Shown in pieces: positions 37,741 through 48,658 of a stretch of DNA of 64,000 nucleotides. Made by a program: the position numbers and the translations under genes. This DNA is from Syncephalis fuscata (Eukaryota; Zoopagomycota; Zoopagomycetes; Zoopagales; Piptocephalidaceae): the NCBI GenBank assembly GCA_025786725.1, contig JAHLTZ010000037.1, positions 1 through 64,000 on the forward strand, written 5' to 3'. The notes below the pieces were generated by a model. That model did not search any database. It saw nothing but the letters and a program-made list of their open reading frames with translations, and was not told where the DNA came from. The first letter of the stretch is position 1. Each line of letters opens with the position of its first letter.

Positions 37741-38392
37741 TTAACCTTCGTTAATCAATCCCAAAATCATTCTATATGTAGTAATAACAGACCAATTAAT
37801 AGTAATAGTTAGTCAATAGTCATACATTTCTAATAGTATTATATCTATCGTTCAACTATTCAGACTATCTAAACTTACCGATAAAGATAGTAGAAAAAGC
37901 AGAGTAAATAGAAACCTAGTTTAATAAAAGATTCTCGTTTATGCATTGGCAATGTACGGAAAATATCGGTGGCATCATACATGTGTCGTTTGTTGGTCAG
38001 TCTATAAATGGCAATATTATTAATTATAATAGTCAATTAGTTAATAACTATTAATATTAATTACGCTTACTTTTGAATATTCCATGCAGTAACTGGCAAG
38101 TTAATTATTAAAGCAATCCAACTTCCAGTGAACAAGAATAGAAGAAATAGAACACCTTGAACCAACATTTCTGGTACAACAAACTATAGCATAATACCGC
38201 GCCAATTAATAATCAATTCTGTTATTAGTGCAATTCATGGTAACCTACCTGATTCAGTCGATTGCAAAGATCAATTGGGTTAATATAGTCGCATTCCAAG
38301 TCGGAGAACATGATGATGTAGAACACCATGCCAAATAGAAGCAGTGCGGCGATAATGATCGCTAAAAGAAAAAGCAACGCTTCACCAGACAT
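37741..38392 (-). CDS. ERV14: Cornichon / Erv14 cargo receptor
   Basis: Exons 38249-38392, 38071-38183, 37879-38001 and 37741-37771; intact, 136 residues, the normal family length. Three or four membrane helices. Family marks: [47 protein letters not shown] and [19 protein letters not shown]. Role: COPII cargo receptor that moves transmembrane clients from ER to Golgi. Its stop lies 88 bp from the convergent GMF stop. Its start lies 392 bp from the divergent RCC1-like gene, with a (GT)n tract in the shared upstream region. Confidence 0.96.
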
Positions 38393-38640
38393 GTTGGAAT
38401 ACTTAAAAGACAGCGGCTACTTTATAACAAACGATGATAACTACTGATTAGTACGTGAAACGCGTCTGTCTAACGATAAATACGTCATCTTACCTGTGGC
38501 TTACAGATACGGTGTGTTAACTACAGTCGGAGAGTAACAGTAGTAAAAGACGGAGACAATGAAGTAAGGGATAGATCCACAAAACGTAACTGCACGTATA
38601 TAGCGCGAAGAAAACAAAAGGAAAGGAGAGGAGAGAAGTG

Positions 38641-38642
<2 letters not shown>

Positions 38643-38678
<36 letters not shown>
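38643..38678. repeat. (GT)n microsatellite
   Basis: About 17 uninterrupted TG units in the shared upstream region of the divergent cornichon and RCC1-like genes. Such purine-pyrimidine tracts can adopt Z-DNA; no function is shown by the sequence. Confidence 0.92.
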
Positions 38679-38679
<1 letters not shown>

Positions 38680-38784
38680 ATCAATAGACCATAATAGACA
38701 CACGTATTTAATAAATAGTGGTTACATATAGAACTATATTACCACGTGATAACATGTTTTTTACTTACTTTATTATTTTATATC

Positions 38785-40786
38785 ATGTTGACGACCACTT
38801 CGTTTAAAGTCGCGTTATTTAGAATGCCGACTATAGTTGGATCACGCCGAGGTTGTAGGCTATTTTATTTACCACAATATATATCAACTCGCCTTTACTT
38901 ACAATCGTCGCGACTTTTATGTCATTCATTTTCAACTAATAGTATCAATCGTGAATTGGTATTGAATAGACCACTAATATCCTCTTCAACAAACGTTAGT
39001 TCTACTACTATTGATGACATTAGTGGTGGTAGCGATAGTCAGCGACATTTATATGGATGGGGTCATGGTTTATATGGAATTACGCGTATCAAGTCACTAT
39101 CTGAACTACAGCTATCATCGCCTCATCATTTAACAACACTAGAAACAATAATGCGAAAGGTAAATACCAATATAAATACCAATATAAATATATAATAGAT
39201 ATCAATTACTAAAGACAGTATGATATACTCAATAATAAAGGATGCACCACTTATGGCTTGTGGATGGAGACATTCTCTTATGGCATTGAATAACGATGAT
39301 GGTGTTTATGGTTTTGGATTGAATCAAAGTGGACAACTTGGTAATAATATAAATACAATTAATATTAACGTAATTAATTAATTAATTAATTAACTAACTA
39401 ATTCTATCACTTTATTTAGGTATGGGTAAATGTACAAGTCGTACAGAAGGCAAAGTGTTTGGTTTACCTGTAGGTAGAATTAAGGCATTGGCAGCAGGTC
39501 GTGAACATTCTATTGTGGTGATCACTCCTAATGACAAGTCTAAATCCACACTATTATCTGATAAAAGTAAGTATTTTCTTATTTATAATGCTTGCGTATT
39601 TAATAGCTATAGTATTTGCTTTTGGCAGTTCAACTTATGGGCAACTCGGTATTGGAGCGAGTAAATGGCGTCAGAATGCTCAAATAGATTTCCGTTTAAG
39701 AAGATCAAATGAGCGACCACCGCTTGTATTTACTATGCCACAACTAGTTGAGTTACCTTCAAGTGGACAACCCATTGAAATACGTCAAGTAGTATGTGGT
39801 ATGGATCATACAGTATTTCTTACCGGTAGGATGGACTCTATTAAGTAATTATACATAATTATACTTATTAAGCGATAGAATCGGGCAGTATTTATACTTG
39901 TGGATGGGGTGCCGATGGTCAACTAGGCCTACCAAATTCTACTGTTGATCATGATACACCTATGCTTATTTCTCTACTAATTCCTAATCGTGTTATGAAA
40001 TTGGCTGCTTCAACCGATTTTACTTTAGCACTTACCGGTAAGTGGTGCATACTTGTAAGAGTCCATTAACCGCCACTGTATCTATCTAGACAATAATGAA
40101 TTGTATGCCTGGGGTAATGGAGAATACGGTCAATGTATGACTGGAAAGAAAATAGATAGAGTAAGCCTAACTACATTACTAATAGTATTATAGCGTTATA
40201 GTATTGTAACGTTAATTGATAGATTATGGCTCCAACTCATGTTACCACAATACCTACTAATAAATATGGCCGTATTGTAGATATGGCAGCAGGGGATCGT
40301 TTGCCTTAGTTCTAACTGGTAATGCCTATTGATATATTCAAATAGAATAAATAGTAACTAATGCAATGCTATTTATTAGAACATGGACATGTATTCAGTT
40401 GTGGCTATGCCGTACTTGGACAAGCCTCATCATCAGCATCTTTACTTTCTTCGACGAAACCATTACTAGTTCCTAATCTACCACCTATTCGTCAGCTAGC
40501 CTGTTCAACTAACTATGCCATGGTTATTGACGGTAACGCTATAACCACTATTTAATATTACTCTAATCTTTAACAACACTTTGATTATTTAGAACAAGGA
40601 CAACTCTATACATGGGGACTTGCCGGTAGATCTGGTGCACTTGGACAAGGCAATCTAAATAATATAGCTCAGCCGACACGTATTACATTTCCGTCTATTA
40701 ATAACACATCTGCTTCAGTGCCCGTAGTATCATCTATTGTATGTGGTGGATGCCATGTACTGGCCGTTATTGATGAACACTCATAA
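38785..40786 (+). CDS. RCC1-like repeat protein, probably mitochondrial
   Basis: Nine exons: 38785-39159, 39241-39340, 39420-39566, 39613-39825, 39873-40037, 40090-40160, 40223-40318, 40380-40532, 40593-40786; about 504 residues. The N-terminus is rich in Arg and Ser with no acidic residues for about 45 positions (SRRGCRLFYLP, TRLYLQSSRLLCHSFS), like a mitochondrial presequence. At least seven RCC1 blades follow: YGWGHGLYG, YGFGLNQSGQLG, FAFGSSTYGQLG, YTCGWGADGQLG, YAWGNGEYGQC, FSCGYAVLGQ, YTWGLAGR-GALGQG. It resembles mitochondrial RCC1L-type proteins linked to ribosome assembly or inner-membrane complexes; that role is inferred. Exon 7 lacks one G in the run at 40292-40295; adding it restores the whole frame. 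Confidence 0.9.
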
Positions 40787-40849
40787 TTAATACGTGAAAT
40801 AAACATTTATTATTATTATATCACATAGCATTGACAATAACTGTGTCGT

Positions 40850-42289
40850 CTAGTCTGTTTCATCGACTACAGTTAATGAACCTAGACTATCTGCATAATA
40901 TTCTGGTATAATGGTTTGATTTCTTGGTGTATTTCTTGTTCAGTAGTCACACCTAATTAATAGAATTAGTATACTTAATTAAATAGCTATTATATAGACT
41001 ACCTGTCAACACTAAAAGCGTACTCATGCCACCTTGTATACCAAATTGTATATCTGTATTCAAACTAGTAATATATGGCGAATTAAAATAAATAACGAAG
41101 TAAATAAGCTAATACTTACCGATCACCAACCATACAAGTTTTTGATCGATCCAAATGATATCTATCAATTATTATTATTATTATGATAGTTGTATTACAT
41201 CTATTATATAGAATAAGGATTGGCATTACTTACTTGGCCACAATACAATCTAACATGGTCTGTGTTGGTTTGCCCAATACACGTGGTTCTCGGCCTGTAC
41301 TCTCTTTTATTGCTGCAACCATTGTTCCCGTTCCTAATTGAATGAGTCAGTTATAATTAGTAAATAATTATACTATTTAATTAATAGTAGATAATTACCA
41401 GGAAATGAGCCATTAAGGTGTGGAAATGTCGAGTCCGTATTAGTTGCCAAGAATAAACAATCAGGATTTGATTTCAAATAAACATAAGCTTTGGCCAATT
41501 TACGATAATTGATTTGCATATCAAATCCTACTAATACCGCACCAACCTATACATTTATTATCAATTAATACAAATATTATGTTATTGCTATTGTTATTTA
41601 TATGACTACCTACAGTTGGATCTGGTTTAATCTGTTCTACTTGTTCCCAGTCGACATCAGTGGCATCATCCTATATTAACAAATATATCAATGAGTATAG
41701 CTATCTTTTTACTTTTAATTATCGAGTTACCTGTGGATTATTATGTTGAATCGATTCATTATCTAACTCATCACATATACCGGATTGGCCAATAACATAG
41801 ACTTTTTTATCAGCAGGAAAGTCGATGACAGTTCGTAGATAGACGGCTGCTGCATAGGCTGATCCAAATATTTCCTCCTAAATAGATTTATTCCAGCTAA
41901 TGATGCTAGTGTACAGCTATAGTATTTATCGTACCTTGTGGGCCGCTAGTCCAAGTTTTTCAAACTTTTTTGTATAATTTTGACGAGATTGCGTACTGTT
42001 ATTAGTGACAAACAAAATACGCTTTTCTATAACATGAATACTATTAGCTATTGAATACTCGTAGTCTAATTCTACAGCTATAGCACTTGCCTCGCTTTCT
42101 TAGAATTTCTAATGCTTTACTGGCTCCAGGGATAAGGTGCTGTCCATGCCATAAAACACCTAAAATAGCAACGGTTAAGCAGAAATACAGATATCAATAC
42201 GCTAAAATACCATCACAGTCGAATAGAAAGGTGTCGAAGCGGTCGATAAACGTATCAAACGCCTTTTTAGTGATGAGTTTAGTGGACAT
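40850..42289 (-). CDS. PHO13: HAD phosphatase, PHO13 / phosphoglycolate phosphatase type
   Basis: Ten exons: 42211-42289, 42091-42159, 41935-42026, 41731-41877, 41614-41670, 41399-41546, 41234-41333, 41120-41161, 41003-41064, 40850-40952. HAD class II motifs: motif 1 FLFDCDGVLW (DxDG-V-W), motif 2 LFVTNNST, motif 3 Lys in LGKPT, motif 4 [13 protein letters not shown]. Role: soluble magnesium-dependent phosphatase clearing 2-phosphoglycolate and similar toxic side products. The intron after exon 2 needs a GC donor (CGAG/GCAAGT at 42090-42089). The last exon lacks one base at about 40906-40913; as read, the protein ends early with about 12 wrong residues instead of [12 protein letters not shown]. 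The stop lies 63 bp from the RCC1-like gene's stop (convergent). Confidence 0.93.
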
Positions 42290-42936
42290 GACTACACGTT
42301 GAATGGCTATCCGTAAGAGAAAGAAGACTTGGAACGTGAGTCAAGTCAGTGGGAACTGTATAAATATAAGTTTTATTGTATTCTAGTGTGACAATTATTA
42401 ATATAGATTAATAATCAACTAGAAGAAGCTATTTATAGTTTTTATTGACTTAACTAGACTGACTTGCCTATTTATTGCTATTAATTCTATGGATATACAA
42501 TGCTTAGTATTAAATACTAATATACTATTTATAGTTCATGATTGTAGTGCTCTATCGGTGCATGATATTCATTTTTTAAATAATAAACGTGGGCAGGCTA
42601 TATTTGAATTCAATACGCAAATAAATCAGTTAAATCAACGAAGCAAACAAAACAAAATCCATCCATGCTATCTAGCAAAGTAGCATATTACTTTGGCAAA
42701 TAACGGCAGACGAATACACTGGAATGCTAACGCTGAATATAATGGTTTTACGCATCAATGAAACGTCAGAGCGAAAAGTCAAATAATATAAATGCTCAAA
42801 CAACGAGATCAAACTAATAAGTAGAATCCCGAGTTTAATCAAATAATTAATTCGCTATAATACTATATTTGAAAAGCAGCACGTTCAAATGTGTTGTTTA
42901 AACACGTCATCATTTTGCAGAAATGGAATGGTTTAA
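42290..42936. other. Spacer between PHO13-like and GPx genes
   Basis: About 650 bp, AT-rich; holds the promoter of the PHO13-like gene and the 3' region of the GPx gene. The small open frame at 42489-42683 lacks coding features. Confidence 0.55.
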
Positions 42937-43483
42937 TCAGACAGATTCGTCCAATAACCGCTCAATCTCCGGAATGGAGAAAGGCTCTTCGTTGGGTGCA
43001 TACCGTTTTACAGGTTCACCATTACGATTAATAAGGAACTATATGACAATGTTAAGTTATATAGATAGTAGGTAACAATCATGCTTGCCTTGGTAAAGTT
43101 CCACTTGATTGCGTCAAACATAAAGCCTTTCTGCTTCTGCTTCAGGTAAACATAAAGCGGATGTGCATTAGAGCCGTTAACATCGATCTTGTCGAACATA
43201 TCGAATTCCACGCCAAAGCCGGCGGCGAATTCTTTAATCTCTTCGTTGGTGCCCAATTCTTGACTGCCGAACTGGTTGCAGGGAAAGCAGAGGATGCGCA
43301 AACCACGCTCGCGATAGCGCTGATCGAGCTGAACTATCTGGTGTAGTTTAGCTTTGTAAAACCGCACTTGGAGGCTACATTGACGACAAGGACAACCTGG
43401 CCACGGTATTGCTCCATGGACACCTCATTGCCGTCAATGTCAAGGGCGGTAAAGTCGTAGAAATTCTTCGACGAATCTGCCAT
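42937..43483 (-). CDS. Thioredoxin-dependent glutathione peroxidase (Cys form)
   Basis: Two exons, 43089-43483 and 42937-43038, joined by an intron with a GC donor (ACCAAG/GCAAGC). Residues follow the GPx/Hyr1 plan: [24 protein letters not shown] with peroxidatic Cys in place of selenocysteine, [12 protein letters not shown] with the resolving-region Cys and Gln, and [16 protein letters not shown] with the Trp and Asn of the active site. Role: reduction of hydroperoxides, usually with thioredoxin in fungi. One base is missing near 43340 (a C lost after TACAC on the coding strand); adding it gives 166 residues. An upstream in-frame extension could provide an organelle signal, but the ATG at 43483 matches the usual start. 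Confidence 0.93.
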
Positions 43484-43743
43484 TGTTTCGTTGTCGTTGC
43501 CAGTCTTTCCTGGACTGATATTGGGCGCGTTCTGTTGCTGTGAAGTGGAATATACAGCTTTGTCAGTTGCAAACAAACAAATACTTGAGATAGATAGGTC
43601 GGGAGAAAGAAGTTTATAATATTCATATTTAACAATTATCAAGATTGTTTAAATAATTTGTCTGTTGCATAGAATCGGTGATACAAAATATATTGCGTAT
43701 TTGTTTGGTGTTTATCCATTTTGGTTGGTTATTTCTTTCATCA

Positions 43744-44722
43744 ATGTCGGATAGTGTTAATTATAGTGATGTTGGCGATAATCGCCACTCTTACCGACAT
43801 CGTCGCGGTGGAAGTAAAAGTCCAGATCGCTATGAACAGAGTCGGTCACCACCGCCATCCTCTTCTGTGTCGGCTCGGTATGATCGACGCGATAATAACA
43901 ATAGTAATGAGAGACGACATGGCGGTAGAGCACGTTCGCGGTCTCGGTCGCCGGGCTATCGACGACGCTCTCGTACGCCTGATCGATACCGCCGACACCA
44001 CTCTCGTTCCCGTTCTCGCTCGCTAGACCGACGAGGAGGTACTGATAATAGTACGCAATGAGGCGCCACTAATAAATATCATCGAGTAGATAGTTATGGG
44101 CGTGAGGATCGTGGTCGGCGCGACTATCGTAGGCGAGATGTTGATAGGCGAGGCAAGTCTACAGTATTTGCAGGCTATAATATAATTAATCAATCGATGA
44201 AATTTGATCCTAATCACTAATAGATACAAGACGTAGATCGCGCTCAAGATCACGTTCAAAAACAAGAGGACATCGATCACAGAATCGTTCACGTTCTAGA
44301 AGGTAGTGACTAGTCTAACAATATTCTATTATTCTATTACTAACTATTTATAGTACGGGTCGAACTATACGTTATGGTAGGCGATGACGGGCAATTAAAG
44401 TAACCATAGGTACAATAGGTAGCTAATGACCGATAAGTAGGAGATGAAGAGGAAGGAGCTATTGTGGATGAAAATGCAGCATCAGCTGATCCAGCTGACA
44501 CCGATGAAGCTGCTATGATGGCACTTATGGGCTTTAGTGGATTTACCACCACCAAGGTGTGTTTGGCTATCTTCTAATTGCTGCCAAGCTTATACTATAT
44601 TGTAGGGAGCTCATGTGCCAGGCACCGATGTGAGTGGATCAGATGTGAGAAAAGCCAGAACCTATCGACAGTATATGAATCGACGAGGCGGATTCAATCG
44701 TCCATTAGATAAAGTAACTTAG
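43744..44722 (+). CDS. SNRNP27: U4/U6.U5 tri-snRNP 27 kDa protein
   Basis: Six exons: 43744-44038, 44090-44152, 44224-44302, 44354-44376, 44441-44556, 44606-44722; intact frame, 230 residues. The N-terminal two thirds are an RS domain full of SR/RS and RD dipeptides. An acidic linker follows (DEEEGAIVDE). The C-terminal signature is LMGFSGFTTTKGAHVPGTD, then KARTYRQYMNRRGGFNRPL, which defines the SNRNP27 family. Role: spliceosome B-complex activation in the nucleus. Intron 2 has a GC donor (CGAG/GCAAGT). The gene starts 260 bp from the divergent GPx start. It is a splicing factor whose own transcript uses a non-GT donor. Confidence 0.93.
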
Positions 44723-45275
44723 CACAGCAGACATATTTATTATAATAGTGCTACAATAAATATAGATGGTTTAAACTAAAGATACATTAATGTAAATAAA
44801 GAAATAATGCTAATAATGTTTAAAGGCTAGTGAATATTTATGTAATAAAATTCAATTGATCACGTAATACTATTATAAATATTAGTATAATTACTTGTTC
44901 AACATTTGTCATTAATTGCCATTGTTTGATTTAAATAAACTAAATAATATTTACAACAATTGGATGCAATAAAATAAATAGATTAACTATCAGGCTTTAA
45001 TAGAATGGTGATACGATAACTGCTTATCGCTTTTACAAGTTGCTAAATGTTTTAATTTATGTCCTTACGCATCTATTTGTTTTATTAATATTGTTTTTAT
45101 GTTGTATTCGCGATTTGTATAATAACAATGGCCAATTACACTATTTTAATTTCGGACTAACTTAATAATAATAATAATAATAATAAATATTATAATATTA
45201 TATGGCGGAAACGGTCTGTTAACGGTTTATTAATTTTATTTTTAGATTATAATAATTTAGAAGACTGCCTATTGA
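44723..45275. other. AT-rich convergent spacer
   Basis: About 550 bp, strongly AT-rich, with a (TAA)n run at about 45165-45187. No gene. Confidence 0.6.
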
Positions 45276-45694
45276 TTAGATAGACTGTAATCTATGAGGT
45301 TTTCTCTTTTCAGCAGCTTCGTCGGCATCGTGTTTTTTAATTGCTTCATCTATGGCTTTCTTGGCTCCGACGGCAGCGATGGTACCGGCTACACCAGCGG
45401 CAATAGGTAAAACGATTGGTGCTGCAGCACCAAGTGCTACACCAGCCCCAACGGCGGCAAGACCTGCTGACGTTGCCATGCCAGTGCCCGTGCCTACAAT
45501 AGAACCAGCGACAGGTGATGCCAATTCTTTAGATATCTTAGAGGCGCCATTCTTAACGTTGTCACCAAACTTTTGGAATTGTTCGTTTATACGATTCTCC
45601 TCTCTAGGCATGGGAACGGCATCCACACACATTAAAGTCATTTGAGTGGCGACGATAGCGATGGCCAAAAACTGGGTATAAGAGAAGAAACCAT
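45276..45694 (-). CDS. Secreted glycine-zipper protein, paralog A
   Basis: About 139 residues if the ATG at 45694 is used. One T is lacking in the coding-strand T run (A run at 45666-45670 on the plus strand), and adding it links the start to a signal peptide core (FLAIAIVATQMTLM). After the cleavage region (VDAVPMPRE) comes an amphipathic stretch, then about 55 residues of Gly/Ala/Val with repeated small-x-x-x-small spacing (LASPVAGSIVGTGTGMATSA and on). A Lys/Asp/Glu-rich tail ends the protein. Paralog B (46486-47000) shares the LASPVAG--VGT--G--T-AGL-A core. Glycine-zipper helices pack tightly in membranes, so a membrane-inserting or self-assembling secreted protein is a reasonable guess; no activity can be read from the sequence. 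Confidence 0.72.
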
Positions 45695-46485
45695 GTTGGT
45701 AATAGGTGGTAGTTATTGTAAGAGTAAAGCTTGCGTATTGTTCGTTAGTCGATTAGAAGTCCGGCTTCGGCGGCTTAGCTTGCGTGATATGAAGTGTAAG
45801 TAGTAAGCGGGATGTTGTGTTAGAACTAAAAGTTGCTGGTGAAGAATATTGCCAATTGCTTGTCATTTGACACATATTTATATTGGTATTTCCTAAGTTT
45901 CTAACGGAAATGTAGTTGCCGAGCTATTGAGCAGATACTAAAATTTGAAATGTCCAGAAAACGAAGTTTGGATGTGTCGCGTGATATTGTTACTTAAACA
46001 CGTGTCACAATAACAAAGTAGCTAACTTTTTTGGATGGATTATCGTTTTGTTTCTTAAACTGGTGACATTGATTATAAATAGATAAAACGTGCCATTGCT
46101 GTTTCCAATGTATTGCTGGTATTGGCTCTTAGCACAAACCAAACACAAAGGCACCAACTACATATAATTCGTTTTACTAGCACCTGTTTTACAATTTGGG
46201 CTTCTTTTTGTTTATCAATGGTTAGCCAGTGAGCAAGGCCTGTATTATAGCTGCAATTGTCCATGGATTGCTACTATTATCAAGTAACATGGTCTAAAAA
46301 GCAATTCTAAAGCGTGTTTTTTGAAACACTACATGTTTAATGATGCCAATAATAGTATCAACAAATTTACAAGTGTATATTTTGTGTAATAAGTTTATTT
46401 ATTTTACGGCTATTATATGGTATAATTAAACCGCTGATATTAGAATAGTCGTAAACTAAATATATATTGCTCACAATTATATATA
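45695..46485. other. Spacer between glycine-zipper paralogs
   Basis: About 790 bp; no gene supported. The open frame at 46073-46264 (minus) has no features. It should contain the promoter of paralog A. Confidence 0.55.
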
Positions 46486-47000
46486 TTATTTGGTAGCTGG
46501 CAAAGCATTTGGTGGCTTGCTGCTTAGTCCACCTGCCCTTCTTTGCTCTCTTTCTTCTTTGCGCTTTTTGTGTGCATCCAATAGGTGTTGAGTGCCGTCC
46601 TTAGCCGCCCCGTTTGCGGCAGTACTGACCGCACTGCTAACAACTGGTATGATCAAAGTGCTAGCCACTGATCCCGCGGCAAAACCTGCTGGGCCGGCCA
46701 GCGCTGTAAGTCCTGCAGTAACTCCAATACCGGCGGCCGTTCCAACGACGGCGCCAGCTACGGGAGAAGCCAATTGGTCACGTAAATGTTTGGCTTCCGC
46801 CTTAATCTTTTGGCCGATACGATGCAACCGCTCGTGCTTGGGCTTATCGGCTGGGTTTGCACCATTCGTGGAGTTGTGGGTTTTGGTGTATCTTTACTAG
46901 ACGATCCGTGTGGTATAGGAGTTGCTTCAATGACAGAAATAGTGACCAGTAAGGACACCACAATAAATACCAGCAGTTGAAGACGAGAGAAAGCAACCAT
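46486..47000 (-). CDS. Secreted glycine-zipper protein, paralog B
   Basis: About 171 residues from the ATG at 47000. Signal peptide LQLLVFIVVSLLVTISVIEA, then a Pro/Ser/Thr-rich linker, a short basic amphipathic helix (HRIGQKIKAEAKHLRDQ) and a Gly/Ala/Val domain starting LASPVAGAVVGTAAGIGVTA. The C-terminus is a charged Lys/Arg/Glu tail. The frame changes once, in a C run of the coding strand (G run at 46878-46880 on the plus strand): one lost base separates the signal peptide half from the glycine-zipper half. The shared order (signal peptide, linker, basic helix, glycine zipper, charged tail) makes it a clear paralog of 45276-45694. Function unknown. Confidence 0.74.
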
Positions 47001-48658
47001 TATAGATAATAGGTAGATGATTCTTTAAAAGTCGATAATAAAATGTTGGCGTTAAATAGCTACTGGAAGACCAGCTTCAGTAGGCAGTGGATTGTACGTA
47101 GATTGAAATAGATATGGGCGATTAGGAGCAGTAAGCTGCAATTCGTTCCGAGGCGTGAGTGATGGACGTTAAATCAAAGATATTTAGTTGTGATATTTAC
47201 AATAAAATAGCGTACATTTATACTAATATTTATTGATGCATGATTTTAATGATCAGGGTGTTACCTGGTCTTTGGTAAAGGCAAGGAGAACATTGTACTT
47301 GTGATGCCTAAACGTCGGATAGGGCCGCCCATTATACACAAGCACAGACAAAAGTCCGCTGATATTATTTATTATAAAGTACACAGCTTTTTTGCATACA
47401 AAAGTACGTAGCAATTAATTCTATTAAATCTATTACACTTTACTTGTGACGTCAAATTTGTATGGAGTACAAATGCTTGCTCTTTTGGTTTCTCATTTAA
47501 CAACATATGATTGGCGCTCTGCGAGTTGAGAAATATCACATGAAAACAGAGGCCTATTGTTTATGAACACAGAGTTCCATTAGTATGAGTTTTGAGGCAA
47601 ACGTAGTACAATTGTACTAAATGCCTTAGGTCGCTGGCAAAAGATAGGAACTAACCAAGAAGATATGAACATCGAAACAATGTATTAAGTGCAGCTTTTA
47701 AAATCGAATAAAAGTATTCTACTTTCACCTCATCAACAAACCATCTATCTGTTACTATATATGTGATTCACGCAGTTATAAAGCCTTAGCTATGTGTAAC
47801 ACTGCAATAATTGACATGAACAAATTCCAGTTTTTTGTTAAACCATCCAACTAAATTTGGTTCATAATCACGCTCTTTCGTAAAAAGATGGCGTGTTCTA
47901 TAACAACAACAGCTGAGTTGTATTAATTCCGGAGATTGAACGGGTTTTTTCAGAAAAATTGTAAAATGGAATAATAGAACAAAACATTTCAATTGCCGGG
48001 ATAAAAAAACTCCGATTGCCAATTTATTGGGAATTTATCGCCATGGCAAACCAACAAAGTGCTAACTATTTCGCTACTAAGGTCAACCAATGTTGCGCTA
48101 ATAGACTAAAGCTTGTGTCTATGGTATAATTGTATTACATACACCTGTGAAATGGCCAACATTTACCAAGTCATTATTTTAACAGAAACATTTCAAATAA
48201 CACAGTTGTCATTTTCAAGCAATATTGTTTGCTGATGACAACCAGATTAATCACACATGCCAGATTATCTATCATTTAATGCCCATTACCATATTTAGTA
48301 TAACAACGTGTACATTTCTCTGGATTTAGTTGTTAGTAGGTCGGTCATGTGAGTAATACAAAAATGTACAATACAAATAAAGCCACAGGCTCGACAAGCA
48401 GCTTTGCGCCCATTAATTACGATTTTCACATTTGCCATCAGTCTATTCCTTCTTACCTCAACCAAACATATCTACGCTAGTCATATTACTTTTACTTCAG
48501 TTATACGTAACGCAAATTATTTAAATAACCAACCAACCATTAAAATAACGATTTTCATTAAGTTATTATTCACTCAAATCAGCGCGATCCAACCATTCAA
48601 CGAGTGCGTTTTATTTCTCAAAGTTTTATTTAAGTAGCGCTAAATTGCTACATCTTTT
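47001..48658. other. Intergenic region between divergent secreted-protein genes
   Basis: About 1.66 kb carrying the promoters of two divergent genes. Open frames at 47786-48022 (minus) and 48404-48637 (plus) have no domain, and I judge them chance frames. Confidence 0.5.

Noticed and set aside
44041-44090. In-frame TGA in the RS domain of SNRNP27 as a truncation
   Set aside because: The stop lies within a normal 51-nt GT-AG intron with a CTAAT branch site; splicing restores the frame.
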